Assembly (NCBI RefSeq): GCF_006517235.1
Contig: NZ_CP041188.1
Location: 3,472,001-3,536,000 of the forward strand
Direction of reading: 5' to 3'
Length of the DNA stretch: 64,000 nucleotides
Source of the DNA: Pseudarthrobacter sp. NIBRBAC000502772
GTDB taxonomy: Bacteria > Actinomycetota > Actinomycetes > Actinomycetales > Micrococcaceae
Below, piece by piece: positions 9,181 through 17,819 of the stretch. The notes under the pieces were generated by a model, which searched no databases, was not told the DNA's origin, and saw only the letters and a program-made list of their open reading frames with translations. How positions within the stretch are numbered: the stretch's first letter is position 1; every line of letters starts with the position of its first letter. Position numbers and translations under genes: made by a program.

Positions 9181-9288
9181 GATTATTCGAGGATAGGTCT
9201 TCCCCGGGGCCGCAGCCATCACATTGTGGCGCCCGACTCATGTCAAATTTGTCACATTGGCGGTCGAATCCCGGAACAGGACAGCAGT

Positions 9289-9855
9289 TCAGGCCCGTGA
9301 GTCCAGGGACTGGAGCATCGCCTGGACCAGTGATTCCTGCAGCCACGTGGTGAAGTTGTACACCAGGGCGAGGTAACTTTCCACGTCCTCGGCCTGGGAC
9401 CAGTCCTGCATCAGGTGCACGTGTTCGGCGTCCTCTTCATCCCGGATATCCAGGCGTTCCGCCAGCACCAGGCGCACATCGTTCAGGGCCATGGACCAAA
9501 ACCTTGCCCCTTCGGCGGTGAGGACCACTTCGTCCCTGTCCAGGTCCAGCGCGGCGGCGCGCAGCGCGCCGATCTTGGTTTCCCGCAGCGAGCGCTCGGT
9601 GAGCTGGCGGAACTCCAGGGACGCGCCGTCGTCGTTCTTCATCACGTTGGGCAGCAACCGCTTAACGGCACGGTCCGTCGGTTCCTGGACGTCCATATCC
9701 AGTCCGATCAGGGCGGCCAGCGGATCCTGGCTGGTGTGTTCGGCCGGCTGGAGCATGGAGATGACGTCATCGATCAGGCTGCGGAGCAGTTCCCGTTCGG
9801 CGGGTTCCAGGAACCCGGTGATGCCCTTGAGCCCGTATTTGAATGCCTTAGCCAC
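9289..9855 (-). CDS. DUF2017 family protein
   Basis: This 188-residue protein starts at GTG 9855 with AKAFKYGLKGITG, typical of the actinobacterial DUF2017 family. It is mostly helical in appearance, with acidic stretches (RDEEDAEH) and no recognisable catalytic motif. It overlaps the 3' end of clpS by eight bases, and the clpS-DUF2017 pairing is conserved in actinobacteria, so a role linked to ClpS/ClpC-dependent proteolysis is a reasonable but untested inference. Confidence 0.82.
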   Translation of the reverse strand: MAKAFKYGLKGITGFLEPAERELLRSLIDDVISMLQPAEHTSQDPLAALIGLDMDVQEPTDRAVKRLLPNVMKNDDGASLEFRQLTERSLRETKIGALRAAALDLDRDEVVLTAEGARFWSMALNDVRLVLAERLDIRDEEDAEHVHLMQDWSQAEDVESYLALVYNFTTWLQESLVQAMLQSLDSRA

Positions 9856-10240
9856 GTTTCCCCTTGCCCTGCCCGGACCCTCCGGATTTTCCTGAGTTTT
9901 TGGAGCTTCCACCATTCCCGCCGGAGGCCCTCTCCACCGTGGCCCAGAGGCCGAAGCCGTGCATGGCCACGGCATGCCGCTCAACCTGTTCCTTGCTGCC
10001 GTGGGCAACGATGGACCGGCCCTTTTTGTGGACTTCCATCATCAGCTTGTTGGCTTTGGACTCGGTGTAGCCGAAGTAGCTTTGGAAGACGTAGCTGACG
10101 TAACTCATCAGGTTGACGGGATCGTTCCAGATCACCAGGTTCCAAGGGATGTCCGGGGCGGTCAGGGAGTCGGTGGACGCCTCTGTCCCGGTCCGGGTGC
10201 CCTCCTGTGTATCGGGGCCGAGCGCAACGCTTAAGGTCAT
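9848..10240 (-). CDS. clpS: ClpS, adaptor for Clp protease
   Basis: This 130-residue adaptor delivers N-end-rule substrates to the Clp chaperone. The conserved core runs from PWNLVIWNDPVNLMSYV (residues about 32-48) through KANKLMMEVH to ERASGG; the flanking N-terminal 30 and C-terminal 25 residues (Gly/Ser/Lys-rich) are disordered. The ATG at 10240 lies six bases after TAGAAT with no strong ribosome site, consistent with a leaderless mRNA. It is divergent from pncB and overlaps DUF2017. Confidence 0.93.
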   Translation of the reverse strand: MTLSVALGPDTQEGTRTGTEASTDSLTAPDIPWNLVIWNDPVNLMSYVSYVFQSYFGYTESKANKLMMEVHKKGRSIVAHGSKEQVERHAVAMHGFGLWATVERASGGNGGSSKNSGKSGGSGQGKGKRG

Positions 10241-10246
10241 CTGTCC

Positions 10247-10252
10247 ATTCTA
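10247..10252 (-). promoter_or_regulatory. -10-like TAGAAT, leaderless geometry (clpS)
   Basis: TAGAAT is close to the sigma-A consensus and ends six bases before the clpS ATG. Confidence 0.5.
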
Positions 10253-10274
10253 TGGGGAGCATGGGCCCACGCTG

Positions 10275-10302
10275 GCGAGGGCCCCGCGGCGAGGGCCCCG
10301 CG
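10275..10302. repeat. Tandem 14-bp GC-rich duplication
   Basis: The 14-base unit GCGAGGGCCCCGCG occurs twice head to tail at 10275-10288 and 10289-10302, followed by a short GCGAAGCGAAGCGAG run. It lies between the clpS and pncB promoters; each unit contains a near-palindromic GGGCCCC core. Confidence 0.8.
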
Positions 10303-10337
10303 GCGAAGCGAAGCGAGACGGGGGAGCCGGTGGGGAC

Positions 10338-10343
10338 TAGAGT
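10338..10343 (+). promoter_or_regulatory. -10-like TAGAGT, leaderless geometry (pncB)
   Basis: TAGAGT ends seven bases before the GTG at 10351, with no ribosome site; it supports that start over the longer open frame beginning at 10207. Confidence 0.5.
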
Positions 10344-10350
10344 AAATTTT

Positions 10351-11679
10351 GTGAGTACCTCCGCCAGCTGGGACCATCCCCGCACGTCCTTTTACACAGA
10401 CCACTACGAGCTGACCATGCTGCAGGCGTCCCTGCACTCGGGCGCCGCACACCGCAGGTCGGTCTTCGAGGCTTTTGCCCGGCGCCTGCCGGACGGCCGG
10501 CGGTACGGGATTGTGGCGGGAACGGGCCGCCTGCTGGAGGGCATCGCCGACTTCCGGTTCGGTGAAGCCGAGCTGGACTTCCTGGGGCGGACCGGCGTGG
10601 TCAACCAGGACACCCTGGACTACCTGGCGAGCTACCGCTTTTCCGGTGACATCTGGGGCTACCCGGAAGGCGAGGCGTACTTCCCCAACTCCCCCATCCT
10701 GATTGTCGAATCAACGTTTGCCGAAGCCTGCATGCTGGAGACCTACCTGCTCTCGGTCCTGAACCATGACAGTGCCATCGCCTCCGCCGCGTCCCGCATG
10801 ATCACCGCGGCCGGCAACCGGCCCTGCATCGAAATGGGATCCCGGCGCACGCACGAGGAATCGGCAGTCGCGGCAGCCCGCGCCGCCGTCATTGCCGGGT
10901 TCGCCAGCACCTCCAACCTCGAGGCCGGCTTCCGGTACGGAATCAAAACGGTAGGGACCGCCGCGCACTCCTTCACGCTCCTCCACGACACCGAGCGCGA
11001 AGCCTTTGAGGCGCAGATCGCCTCCCTCGGACCCGGCACCTCGCTGCTCGTGGACACGTACGACGTCGAAGCAGCGGTGCGTGCCGCCGTCGAGTTGGCG
11101 GGGCCCAAACTGGGGGGCGTCCGGCTGGACTCCGGCGACCTCGTGGCCCAGGCCCAGTGGGTCCGGCGCCTCCTGGACGAGCTCGGCAACGTGAACACCA
11201 AGATCGTGGTCACCTCGGACCTGGACGAGTTCGCCATCGCCGCGCTGCAGTCCGCCCCGGTGGATTCCTACGGTGTGGGCACCTCGCTGGTCACCGGTTC
11301 CGGTGCACCCACAGCGAGCATGGTCTACAAGCTCGTCAGCCGCACCGACGACGCCGGCAATTTCGTCTCCGTGGCGAAGACCGCCAAGAACAAAACCAGC
11401 ATGGGCGGCCGGAAGTACGCGCTGCGCAAGCTCAACGAGCGGGGGATGGCCACCCAGGAGATTGTGGGCATCGGCCACCGCCCCGAAGACGACGGCAACG
11501 ACCGGCCGCTGCTTCAGCAGTTTATGAAGAACGGCGAGGTGCTGCCGGGCTGGACCGGACACGAGGGTGTGGTCCGCGCCCGCCAACGGCACGCGGACAC
11601 CATGGCCGAACTGCCCGGCGTCGTCAACCGCCTGCAGCGCGGCGAGCCTGCCATCCCCACCATCTACGAGGAGAACTGA
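10351..11679 (+). CDS. pncB: Nicotinate phosphoribosyltransferase
   Basis: This 442-residue enzyme makes nicotinate mononucleotide from nicotinate and PRPP in the Preiss-Handler NAD salvage pathway. Seen: TDHYELTMLQASL near the N-terminus, FEAFARRLPDGR, the LLVDTYD and GVRLDSGDL phosphate/ribose-binding segments and the VTSDLDEF strand. The frame is open 48 codons further upstream, but that part is low-complexity and the GTG at 10351 fits both family length and the promoter. The stop TGA overlaps the pncA ATG by one base. Confidence 0.95.
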   Translation: MSTSASWDHPRTSFYTDHYELTMLQASLHSGAAHRRSVFEAFARRLPDGRRYGIVAGTGRLLEGIADFRFGEAELDFLGRTGVVNQDTLDYLASYRFSGDIWGYPEGEAYFPNSPILIVESTFAEACMLETYLLSVLNHDSAIASAASRMITAAGNRPCIEMGSRRTHEESAVAAARAAVIAGFASTSNLEAGFRYGIKTVGTAAHSFTLLHDTEREAFEAQIASLGPGTSLLVDTYDVEAAVRAAVELAGPKLGGVRLDSGDLVAQAQWVRRLLDELGNVNTKIVVTSDLDEFAIAALQSAPVDSYGVGTSLVTGSGAPTASMVYKLVSRTDDAGNFVSVAKTAKNKTSMGGRKYALRKLNERGMATQEIVGIGHRPEDDGNDRPLLQQFMKNGEVLPGWTGHEGVVRARQRHADTMAELPGVVNRLQRGEPAIPTIYEEN

Positions 11680-12311
11680 TGTCCCGCGCCCTGATCATCG
11701 TTGACGTCCAGAACGACTTCTGCGAGGGCGGCTCCCTTGCCGTGGCCGGCGGGGCGGACGTAGCAGCAGCCATCAGCGAATACGTTGATGCCCACCACCT
11801 CGAGTTTGACCACATCGTTGCCACCCAGGACTGGCACATCGATCCCGGCGCGCATTTTTCCGACACTCCCGATCACAAGGACAGCTGGCCGCGGCACTGC
11901 GTGGCCGGCACTCGCGGCGCAGAACTCCATCCGGACCTGGACAGCGAATACATCCAGGCCTACTTCCAGAAGGGACAGTTCGCCGCGGCGTACTCCGGCT
12001 TTGAGGGCCTGCTGGCACCTGAGGATGCCGTCCCCACCGGGGAACGCCAGCCGGGCGCCATGCCCGCTGACGCAGAAGCCTACGCACCCGCGGACAACGC
12101 CATCGGACTGGACGACTGGCTGCAAAGCCACGACGTGGAGGACGTTGTAGTGGTGGGGATCGCCACGGACTACTGCGTGATGGCCACCTCGCTGGACGCG
12201 GTCCAGGCAGGCTACTCCGTCACGGTCATCCGCTCACTCACCGCCGGCATCGCCGAGGACCTGGAGGACGCTGTGGCCGAAATGGAGCTGGGCGGCGTCG
12301 AAGTCGCCTGA
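11679..12311 (+). CDS. pncA: Nicotinamidase
   Basis: This 210-residue amidohydrolase converts nicotinamide to nicotinate, feeding pncB directly upstream. The catalytic triad is visible as D9 (IIVDVQNDF), K98 (FQKGQF) and C166 (GIATDYCVMAT), and the metal ligands as D51, H53 and H59 (DWHIDPGAHF). The ATG overlaps the pncB stop as TGATG, so the two are translated together. The gene ends three bases before the convergent helicase gene. Confidence 0.96.
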   Translation: MSRALIIVDVQNDFCEGGSLAVAGGADVAAAISEYVDAHHLEFDHIVATQDWHIDPGAHFSDTPDHKDSWPRHCVAGTRGAELHPDLDSEYIQAYFQKGQFAAAYSGFEGLLAPEDAVPTGERQPGAMPADAEAYAPADNAIGLDDWLQSHDVEDVVVVGIATDYCVMATSLDAVQAGYSVTVIRSLTAGIAEDLEDAVAEMELGGVEVA

Positions 12312-12314
12312 GCC

Positions 12315-14099
12315 TTACTTCCGGCCGATGAACCAGTCCTGGAGCTTGCGCAGCCTGGACTGAAGCTGTTCCTCGTTCGCCTGCGCCACTGGAGGGCCGC
12401 CGCAGACGGTCCGCAGCTTCGTGTGCACCACGCCGTGCGGGGTTCCGGTCCGCGCCGACCAGGCCGCCACGTTCTTGGCCAGTTCGTTGCGCAGGTCCAT
12501 CAGCATCCGGTGGTCCGGTATGGCCGGCGCCGCGGCGGCCGGCTCGGCTGCCGGTGCGCGCCGGTTCTTGCGGTTGAGCTGTTCGTGCTGGCGCTGCCGC
12601 AGCAGCGTCCCCACCTGCTCGGCATCCAGCAGTCCGGGGATGCCCAGGAAGTCCAGTTCGTCCTCCGAGCCCACTTCTCCCCCGGTGCCGAACTCGCCGC
12701 CGTCGAACAATACGCGGTCGAAGGACGCCTGTGAGTCGAGGGCCTCGAACTTGCCCTTGGTGAGGCTGTCGGACGCCTTGTCCTCCCGGTTGGCCTCTTC
12801 CATCAGCGAGTCCTCGGGATTGAACAGGCCGTCGCTGTCCTCTTTCTCGGGGCGGTCCAGCGCGTGGTCGCGTTCGGCCTCCATCGAGTTGGCCAGGGCC
12901 ATCAGCATCGGCACGGACGGCAGGAAGACCGAGGCCGTTTCGCCGCGTTTCCGGGCGCGCACAAAGCGGCCCACAGCCTGGGCGAAGAACAGCGGCGTCG
13001 AGGTGGACGTCGCATAGACGCCGACGGAGAGCCGGGGCACGTCCACGCCTTCTGACACCATGCGGACGGCCACCATCCACCGTTTCTCGCTCACGGTGAA
13101 TTCCTCGATCTTGCTGGAGGCCTTGGCGTCGTCGGAAAGGATCACCGTGGGCGATTCGCCGGTGATCCTTTTTAGCTGCCCGGCATAGGCCCTGGCATCC
13201 TCGTGGTCCGTGGCGATGACCAGCCCGCCGGCGTCCGGAACCGTGCGGCGCACTTCGCTGAGGCGTTTGTCCGCCCCCGCCAGGACAGCGGGAATCCATT
13301 CCCCGGCCGGGTTCAGCGCCGTCCGCCACGCCTGCGACGTGATGTCCTTGGTGACCGCGGACTCGCCCAGGGAGGCCGCCATTTCCTCGCCGGCGCTGGT
13401 GCGCCACCGCATCTGGCCTGAGTAGGCCATGAACATGACCGGGCGCACCACGTGGTCACGCAGGGCATTGCCGTAGCCGTAGGTGTAGTCCGCTTTCGAG
13501 CGCCGGATGCCGTCCTTGTCCTGCGCGTATTCAACGAACGGGATGGGCGAGGTGTCGGAGCGGAACGGCGTACCGGTCAGGGAGAGCCGCCGTGCCGCAG
13601 GGTCAAACGCTTCGCGGAGGCCGTCGCCCCAGGACAGGGCTTCGCCGCCGTGGTGGATCTCGTCAAGGATCACCAGGGTGCGGGCTGCCTCGGTTTTGGC
13701 GCGGTGCAGCATGGGTTTGCTGGCCACCTGCGCGTAGGTGACAGCGACGCCAACGAAACCGCGGCCGTGCTGGCCGTCGGAGTTCTTGAAGTTGGGGTCG
13801 ATGGCGATGCCCACCTTGGCAGCGGCGTCCGCCCACTGCCGTTTCAGGTGGTCCGTGGGTGCCACGATGGTGACGCGGTTGACCGCCCCTGATTCGATGA
13901 GCATGGAGGCCACGCGCAACGCGAAGGTGGTCTTGCCGGCGCCGGGAGTTGCTACGGCCAGGAAGTCGCGGGGATCGGTCCTGAAGTAGAGGTCAAGTGC
14001 TTGCTGCTGCCAGGCACGGAGTTTTTGGGCGGTTCCCCAGGCTGCGCGTTCCGGATAAGCCGGTGGCAGGGTGGGGCCGCCAAAGAGCGTCTCCGTCAC
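12315..14099 (-). CDS. DEAD/DEAH-box helicase, superfamily 2
   Basis: This 594-residue SF2 helicase-like ATPase has Walker A ATPGAGKTT near residue 51, a DEIHH Walker B near 152, SLTGTPF (motif III) and a C-terminal RecA domain ending in the QAVGRFVRARKR motif VI. The region from about 415 to 540 is acidic and Ala-rich. It is a conserved actinobacterial protein of unknown substrate. The GTG at 14099 overlaps the stop of the upstream DUF3039 gene by one base (TAGTG), indicating coupling. Confidence 0.88.
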   Translation of the reverse strand: MTETLFGGPTLPPAYPERAAWGTAQKLRAWQQQALDLYFRTDPRDFLAVATPGAGKTTFALRVASMLIESGAVNRVTIVAPTDHLKRQWADAAAKVGIAIDPNFKNSDGQHGRGFVGVAVTYAQVASKPMLHRAKTEAARTLVILDEIHHGGEALSWGDGLREAFDPAARRLSLTGTPFRSDTSPIPFVEYAQDKDGIRRSKADYTYGYGNALRDHVVRPVMFMAYSGQMRWRTSAGEEMAASLGESAVTKDITSQAWRTALNPAGEWIPAVLAGADKRLSEVRRTVPDAGGLVIATDHEDARAYAGQLKRITGESPTVILSDDAKASSKIEEFTVSEKRWMVAVRMVSEGVDVPRLSVGVYATSTSTPLFFAQAVGRFVRARKRGETASVFLPSVPMLMALANSMEAERDHALDRPEKEDSDGLFNPEDSLMEEANREDKASDSLTKGKFEALDSQASFDRVLFDGGEFGTGGEVGSEDELDFLGIPGLLDAEQVGTLLRQRQHEQLNRKNRRAPAAEPAAAAPAIPDHRMLMDLRNELAKNVAAWSARTGTPHGVVHTKLRTVCGGPPVAQANEEQLQSRLRKLQDWFIGRK

Positions 14100-14431
14100 T
14101 ACTTGTTGTTGCCCGAGTCCCCTCCGGGACCCTTGCCGCCGTCGTTGCCCGGGCGGAGGCCGTCATAAACCTCTTTGCACATGGGGCACACCGGGAACTT
14201 CTGCGGATCCCGGCCCGGCGTCCACACTTTGCCGCAGAGGGCAATGACAGGATCACCCGTCAGCGCGGATTCCATGATTTTTTCCTTGCGCACGTAGTGC
14301 GAGAAGCGTTCCCGGTCACCGGGCTCCACTTCCTGGCGCAGCTCTTCGCGCTCGATGGTTGCCGTGGACGTTCCAGCCCCGGAAAGCTCACGCATCGGGT
14401 CGTTTTCGAGAGGGTCCGTCATGCTAGTCAT
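14099..14431 (-). CDS. DUF3039 family protein
   Basis: This 110-residue protein fits the actinobacterial DUF3039 family: a central RFSHYVRKEKIMES segment, then PVIALCGKVWTPGRDPQKFPVCPMC with one cysteine plus a CxxC pair that could bind zinc. The C-terminus is a Gly/Asn/Lys tail. Three ATGs lie close together (14440, 14431, 14422); 14431 is chosen because TAAGAT ends seven bases before it. It is coupled to the helicase gene downstream; the joint role is unknown. Confidence 0.8.
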   Translation of the reverse strand: MTSMTDPLENDPMRELSGAGTSTATIEREELRQEVEPGDRERFSHYVRKEKIMESALTGDPVIALCGKVWTPGRDPQKFPVCPMCKEVYDGLRPGNDGGKGPGGDSGNNK

Positions 14432-14438
14432 GGCATCC

Positions 14439-14444
14439 ATCTTA
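14439..14444 (-). promoter_or_regulatory. -10-like TAAGAT, leaderless geometry (DUF3039)
   Basis: The hexamer overlaps the first candidate ATG (14440), which makes that start unlikely, and ends seven bases before ATG 14431. Confidence 0.45.
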
Positions 14445-14560
14445 GCGTCCCGGGACGGAGGACGTTCGACGGCGGGAGGACCGTTTTGCACACACCGCAC
14501 CCGCCGCCGTCGGCCGTTCCGCGCAACGCCGCTACGCACCCGCGTGGTGTGTGGCCGGAA

Positions 14561-15343
14561 TTACAGCGCCTGCCAGGCAGGCTTGTGATCGTACGTGTGC
14601 CGGTAGAAGTCGGCGAGCTTCAGCGACGATGCCGCGGCCTCATCCACCAGGATGGTGGCGTGCGGGTGGAACTGGAGGACCGAGGCCGGGCAGATGGCGG
14701 CGACGGGCCCTTCCACGAAGTCGCGGACGGCCGGTGCCTTCTGTGCCCCGGTAGCGATGAGGACAACGTGCCGGGCCTCGAGGATAGTGCCCAGCCCCTG
14801 GGTCACCACATGGTGCGGCACCTCTGCCAGGCTGCCAAAGAATCTGGCGTTGTCCCGGCGCGTCTGCTCGATCAGCGTTTTGATGCGCGTCCGGGATGCG
14901 AGCGAGGAACCGGGTTCGTTGAAGCCGATGTGGCCATCCGTACCCACGCCCAGGAGCTGCAGGTCCACGCCGCCCGCTACCCGCATGGCCTCCTCGTAGG
15001 CGGAACAGGCCGCAGGCAGGTCCGCGGCCGCCCCGTCAGGCGTATGGACGTTGCCTTCGGCGATGTTGACCCGGCTGGTGAATTCCCGCCGGATGACTTC
15101 CCGGTAGGACTCCGGATGACCATGGTCCAGCCCCACGTATTCATCCAGGGCAAAGGCATGGGCCTTGCTGAAGTCCAGCCCGTCACGCTGGTGGCGCGCT
15201 GCCAGCTCGTCGTACACCGGCAGCGGCGATGACCCGGTGGCAAGGCCCAGTACAGCGGTGGGCTTGCGCCGGAGCAGGGCCTCGATGGCATCGGCGACGA
15301 GCTGTCCGATCAGCTTGCTGCCCTGGAGGATCACAACTTCCAT
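14561..15343 (-). CDS. nagB: Glucosamine-6-phosphate deaminase
   Basis: This 260-residue aldose-ketose isomerase/deaminase converts glucosamine-6-phosphate to fructose-6-phosphate and ammonia, feeding amino-sugar carbon into glycolysis. Motifs: GLATGSSPLPVYDEL phosphate loop, FALDEYVGLD with the catalytic Asp, and LLGVGTDGHIGFNEPGSS with the ring-opening His. The ATG at 15343 has a GAAAGG ribosome site. No nagA or PTS gene lies next to it in this window. Confidence 0.95.
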   Translation of the reverse strand: MEVVILQGSKLIGQLVADAIEALLRRKPTAVLGLATGSSPLPVYDELAARHQRDGLDFSKAHAFALDEYVGLDHGHPESYREVIRREFTSRVNIAEGNVHTPDGAAADLPAACSAYEEAMRVAGGVDLQLLGVGTDGHIGFNEPGSSLASRTRIKTLIEQTRRDNARFFGSLAEVPHHVVTQGLGTILEARHVVLIATGAQKAPAVRDFVEGPVAAICPASVLQFHPHATILVDEAAASSLKLADFYRHTYDHKPAWQAL

Positions 15344-15387
15344 GTCCGGCCGCCTTTCTGGTGCATTACGTCTGGTCCTTTACGGAG

Positions 15388-16959
15388 TCAGCGGTTGACG
15401 GTCAGTTGGGCCAGCAGTTCGGGTCCGCGGGCATCAAGCCACTTTCCACCCAGCCGAATGCCCGCACCAAACAGCGCCAGTCCCAGCATCAGGCCGACGG
15501 CCAGGTTGGCCCACCCGAACATGGCATTCCCCGTGACCAGCTGCGCGATGAGCAGGCCCACTTCGGGCAGGACCAGCAGGCTCAGGACGCCCATGCCGGC
15601 AAACTGCACCACCAGGGTCTGCCCTACGTTGCCCGGGGGCTTCTTGAACGGGCTGTCCCCGGGCAACGGGACGGCCACCGTGTAGCGTGCCGACACCACG
15701 GACGACAAGCCAAGCCCGGTGAAAAGGATGCCCAGGCTCAAGCCCAGCTGGCCGGGCAGTTCTGACCAGCTGCCGGTAAAGAAGTACTGGCCCACTGCAA
15801 AGATCAGCACCACGGGCAGGGCAAAAGCCAGGCAGGCCAACGCCCTGCCCAGCCGGTCGTCCACACCGCGGACGCCCGTGGCCACATGCAGTGCGAATGC
15901 CGTGTTGTCATAGGAGACGTCCGCTGAGATGGACCAGGCAAGAAGGAAGGCAGCCAGCGGTGCAGCCACCGCCAGTACTCCGTAGTCACCGGACTGGCTG
16001 CCCTGGAACACCAGCAGGATGGGGAGCAGCGGGACCACCACCAGGGATCCGGAATAGCGGGGATCGCGCAGCCAGTAGGTCAGCGCGCGCGCTGTTACTG
16101 CCCCGGCCGGTGTGGCCGGCAGAAGATCGAACAGCCCCAGTTTGCCACCCTTGCGGCTGCCGCTGCCGGCGTAGGGCGGGTTGACCAGGGCCCGTTCAAG
16201 GAGCAGTTTCCAGCACCAGGACAGGACTGCGAGGGATGCAGCGGCGATCACGAGCTTCAGTGCGGCCGCTCCCGGGCGGCCAGCCGCAACATCACCACCG
16301 AGGGACCACGCGGCACCAAGCGGTGTCCACGACAAGGTGCCGGCCAACTCCGGCAGGAAACCCGTCGAGGCGGAAACACCCCGGCCCACACCGGCGACGA
16401 TCGGGCCCATCAGGACCAGCGGGACCATAAATGCGATGGCGCTGACATCCTTGAACCGGCGCGACGACGCCAGGCTCGCGGTTGCCGTGGTCACCACCCG
16501 GGAGAGCACGATGCAGCTCAGGACTCCCACGGCGGCACCCACCAGGGCCGCAATGGCCGGAAGGGGGCCACGGGCCCAGGTCCACACGGTGGCGAGCGCC
16601 ACGAGCGCCGTAGCGATGCCGGGAATGCCGATCAGCCCGCCAAGGGCCAGCCCCGTCAGGAGCTGCCGCATGGGAATGGCGGAGGTGGTGAAACGCGCAG
16701 GGTCCAATGTCAGGTCCACAGCGGATGCTGCCACGGGGACGATGCCCCAGCCCAGGAGGGCCGCAGAACCGCCGAGCACCACCGCCGTCTGCGCCAGTTC
16801 AGGGTCCGCGCGGCGCAAGAGGACCAGGGCCACGACCAGTGCCCCCACGACGCCAAGCGCGTACAGCCCGCCGAACGCCAGGCCGACGAGCTGCCAGGGG
16901 CTGCGGCGAAGGCCGTTCCGCAGCAGGGTCAGTTTGAGCCTTAGGAGGTGCGCAACCAT
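15388..16959 (-). CDS. ABC transporter permease, large
   Basis: This 523-residue membrane protein has about a dozen hydrophobic segments and no ATPase motif. It follows an ABC ATPase gene and overlaps it by 19 bases, so the two form an exporter. The internal arrangement (a long cytoplasmic GSRKGGKLG-type loop near residue 270) resembles actinobacterial permeases of unassigned substrate. The substrate cannot be read from the sequence. Confidence 0.8.
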   Translation of the reverse strand: MVAHLLRLKLTLLRNGLRRSPWQLVGLAFGGLYALGVVGALVVALVLLRRADPELAQTAVVLGGSAALLGWGIVPVAASAVDLTLDPARFTTSAIPMRQLLTGLALGGLIGIPGIATALVALATVWTWARGPLPAIAALVGAAVGVLSCIVLSRVVTTATASLASSRRFKDVSAIAFMVPLVLMGPIVAGVGRGVSASTGFLPELAGTLSWTPLGAAWSLGGDVAAGRPGAAALKLVIAAASLAVLSWCWKLLLERALVNPPYAGSGSRKGGKLGLFDLLPATPAGAVTARALTYWLRDPRYSGSLVVVPLLPILLVFQGSQSGDYGVLAVAAPLAAFLLAWSISADVSYDNTAFALHVATGVRGVDDRLGRALACLAFALPVVLIFAVGQYFFTGSWSELPGQLGLSLGILFTGLGLSSVVSARYTVAVPLPGDSPFKKPPGNVGQTLVVQFAGMGVLSLLVLPEVGLLIAQLVTGNAMFGWANLAVGLMLGLALFGAGIRLGGKWLDARGPELLAQLTVNR

Positions 16960-17747
16960 TCCAGGCCTTCCGTGTGGTTGCGCCCGCCGACCAGCTGGAC
17001 AAACCTTTGTTCCAGCGTTGCGCCCGCCCGGACTTCGTCCACGGTCCCGGTGGCGAGGAGCCTGCCGGCCGCCACCACGGCGACGTGGTCACACATGCGC
17101 TGGACCAGGTCCATAACGTGGCTCGAGACGATCACCGTCCCGCCGGAGGCTACATAACTGTCCAGGATGGACCGGATGTTGGCCGCCGAGACGGGATCCA
17201 CGGACTCGAAGGGTTCATCGAGCACCAGCAGCCGCGGGGCGTGGATCAGGGCGGAGGCGAGGGCGATCTTTTTTGTCATGCCGGCCGAATAGTCCACCAC
17301 GAGGGTCCCGGCGTCCTCGTAGAGGTCCAGGGCAGACAACAGCTCCCCCACGCGGGAGGCCACCACGTCTTTGTCCATGCCACGCAACAGCCCCGCGTAC
17401 GTGACCAGCTGTTCGCCGGTCAGGCGGTCAAAGAGGCGGACACCGTCAGGGAGGATGCCCATCAGCTTCTTGGCCTCCAGCGGCCGGGCCCAGACGTCCA
17501 CCCCATGGACAACGGCTGTGCCGAAGTCGGGCCGCAGCAGGCCGGTGGCCATGGACAGCGTGGTGGTCTTGCCGGCGCCGTTGGGGCCCACGATGCCAAA
17601 GAATGAACCTGCCGGGACGTCGAGGCTGATGCCGTCCACGGCGATTTTTCCGCCGAAACGCTTGGCGAGGCCGCGGATGGAGAGGGCAGGAACGGGCCCG
17701 GCGTGCACCACCGGATCGGGGTGGGGATCAGGATGCGCAGCAGTCAT
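16941..17747 (-). CDS. ABC transporter ATP-binding protein
   Basis: This 268-residue ATPase has Walker A GPNGAGKTTT near residue 55, a variant signature motif YSAGMTKK rather than LSGGQ, Walker B LLVLDEPFE and the switch histidine in VSSHVMD. The domain order is that of DrrA/CcmA-type export ATPases. The ATG at 17747 lies six bases after TAGGCT. Its partner permease is directly downstream. The substrate is unknown. Confidence 0.88.
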   Translation of the reverse strand: MTAAHPDPHPDPVVHAGPVPALSIRGLAKRFGGKIAVDGISLDVPAGSFFGIVGPNGAGKTTTLSMATGLLRPDFGTAVVHGVDVWARPLEAKKLMGILPDGVRLFDRLTGEQLVTYAGLLRGMDKDVVASRVGELLSALDLYEDAGTLVVDYSAGMTKKIALASALIHAPRLLVLDEPFESVDPVSAANIRSILDSYVASGGTVIVSSHVMDLVQRMCDHVAVVAAGRLLATGTVDEVRAGATLEQRFVQLVGGRNHTEGLEWLRTS

Positions 17748-17753
17748 GATGCC

Positions 17754-17759
17754 AGCCTA
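17754..17759 (-). promoter_or_regulatory. -10-like TAGGCT, leaderless geometry (ABC operon)
   Basis: TAGGCT ends six bases before the ATG at 17747. Confidence 0.45.
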
Positions 17760-17819
17760 GACCCAGGGCCCTGCCGAGGGGGTCCTCCCGCGGGAGTAGT
17801 GCCAAAGGCGTAGGGAACC

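Noticed and set aside
10207..10350. Longer pncB starting at 10207
   Set aside because: The extra 48 codons cross the tandem duplication and the -10-like hexamer and have no family counterpart.
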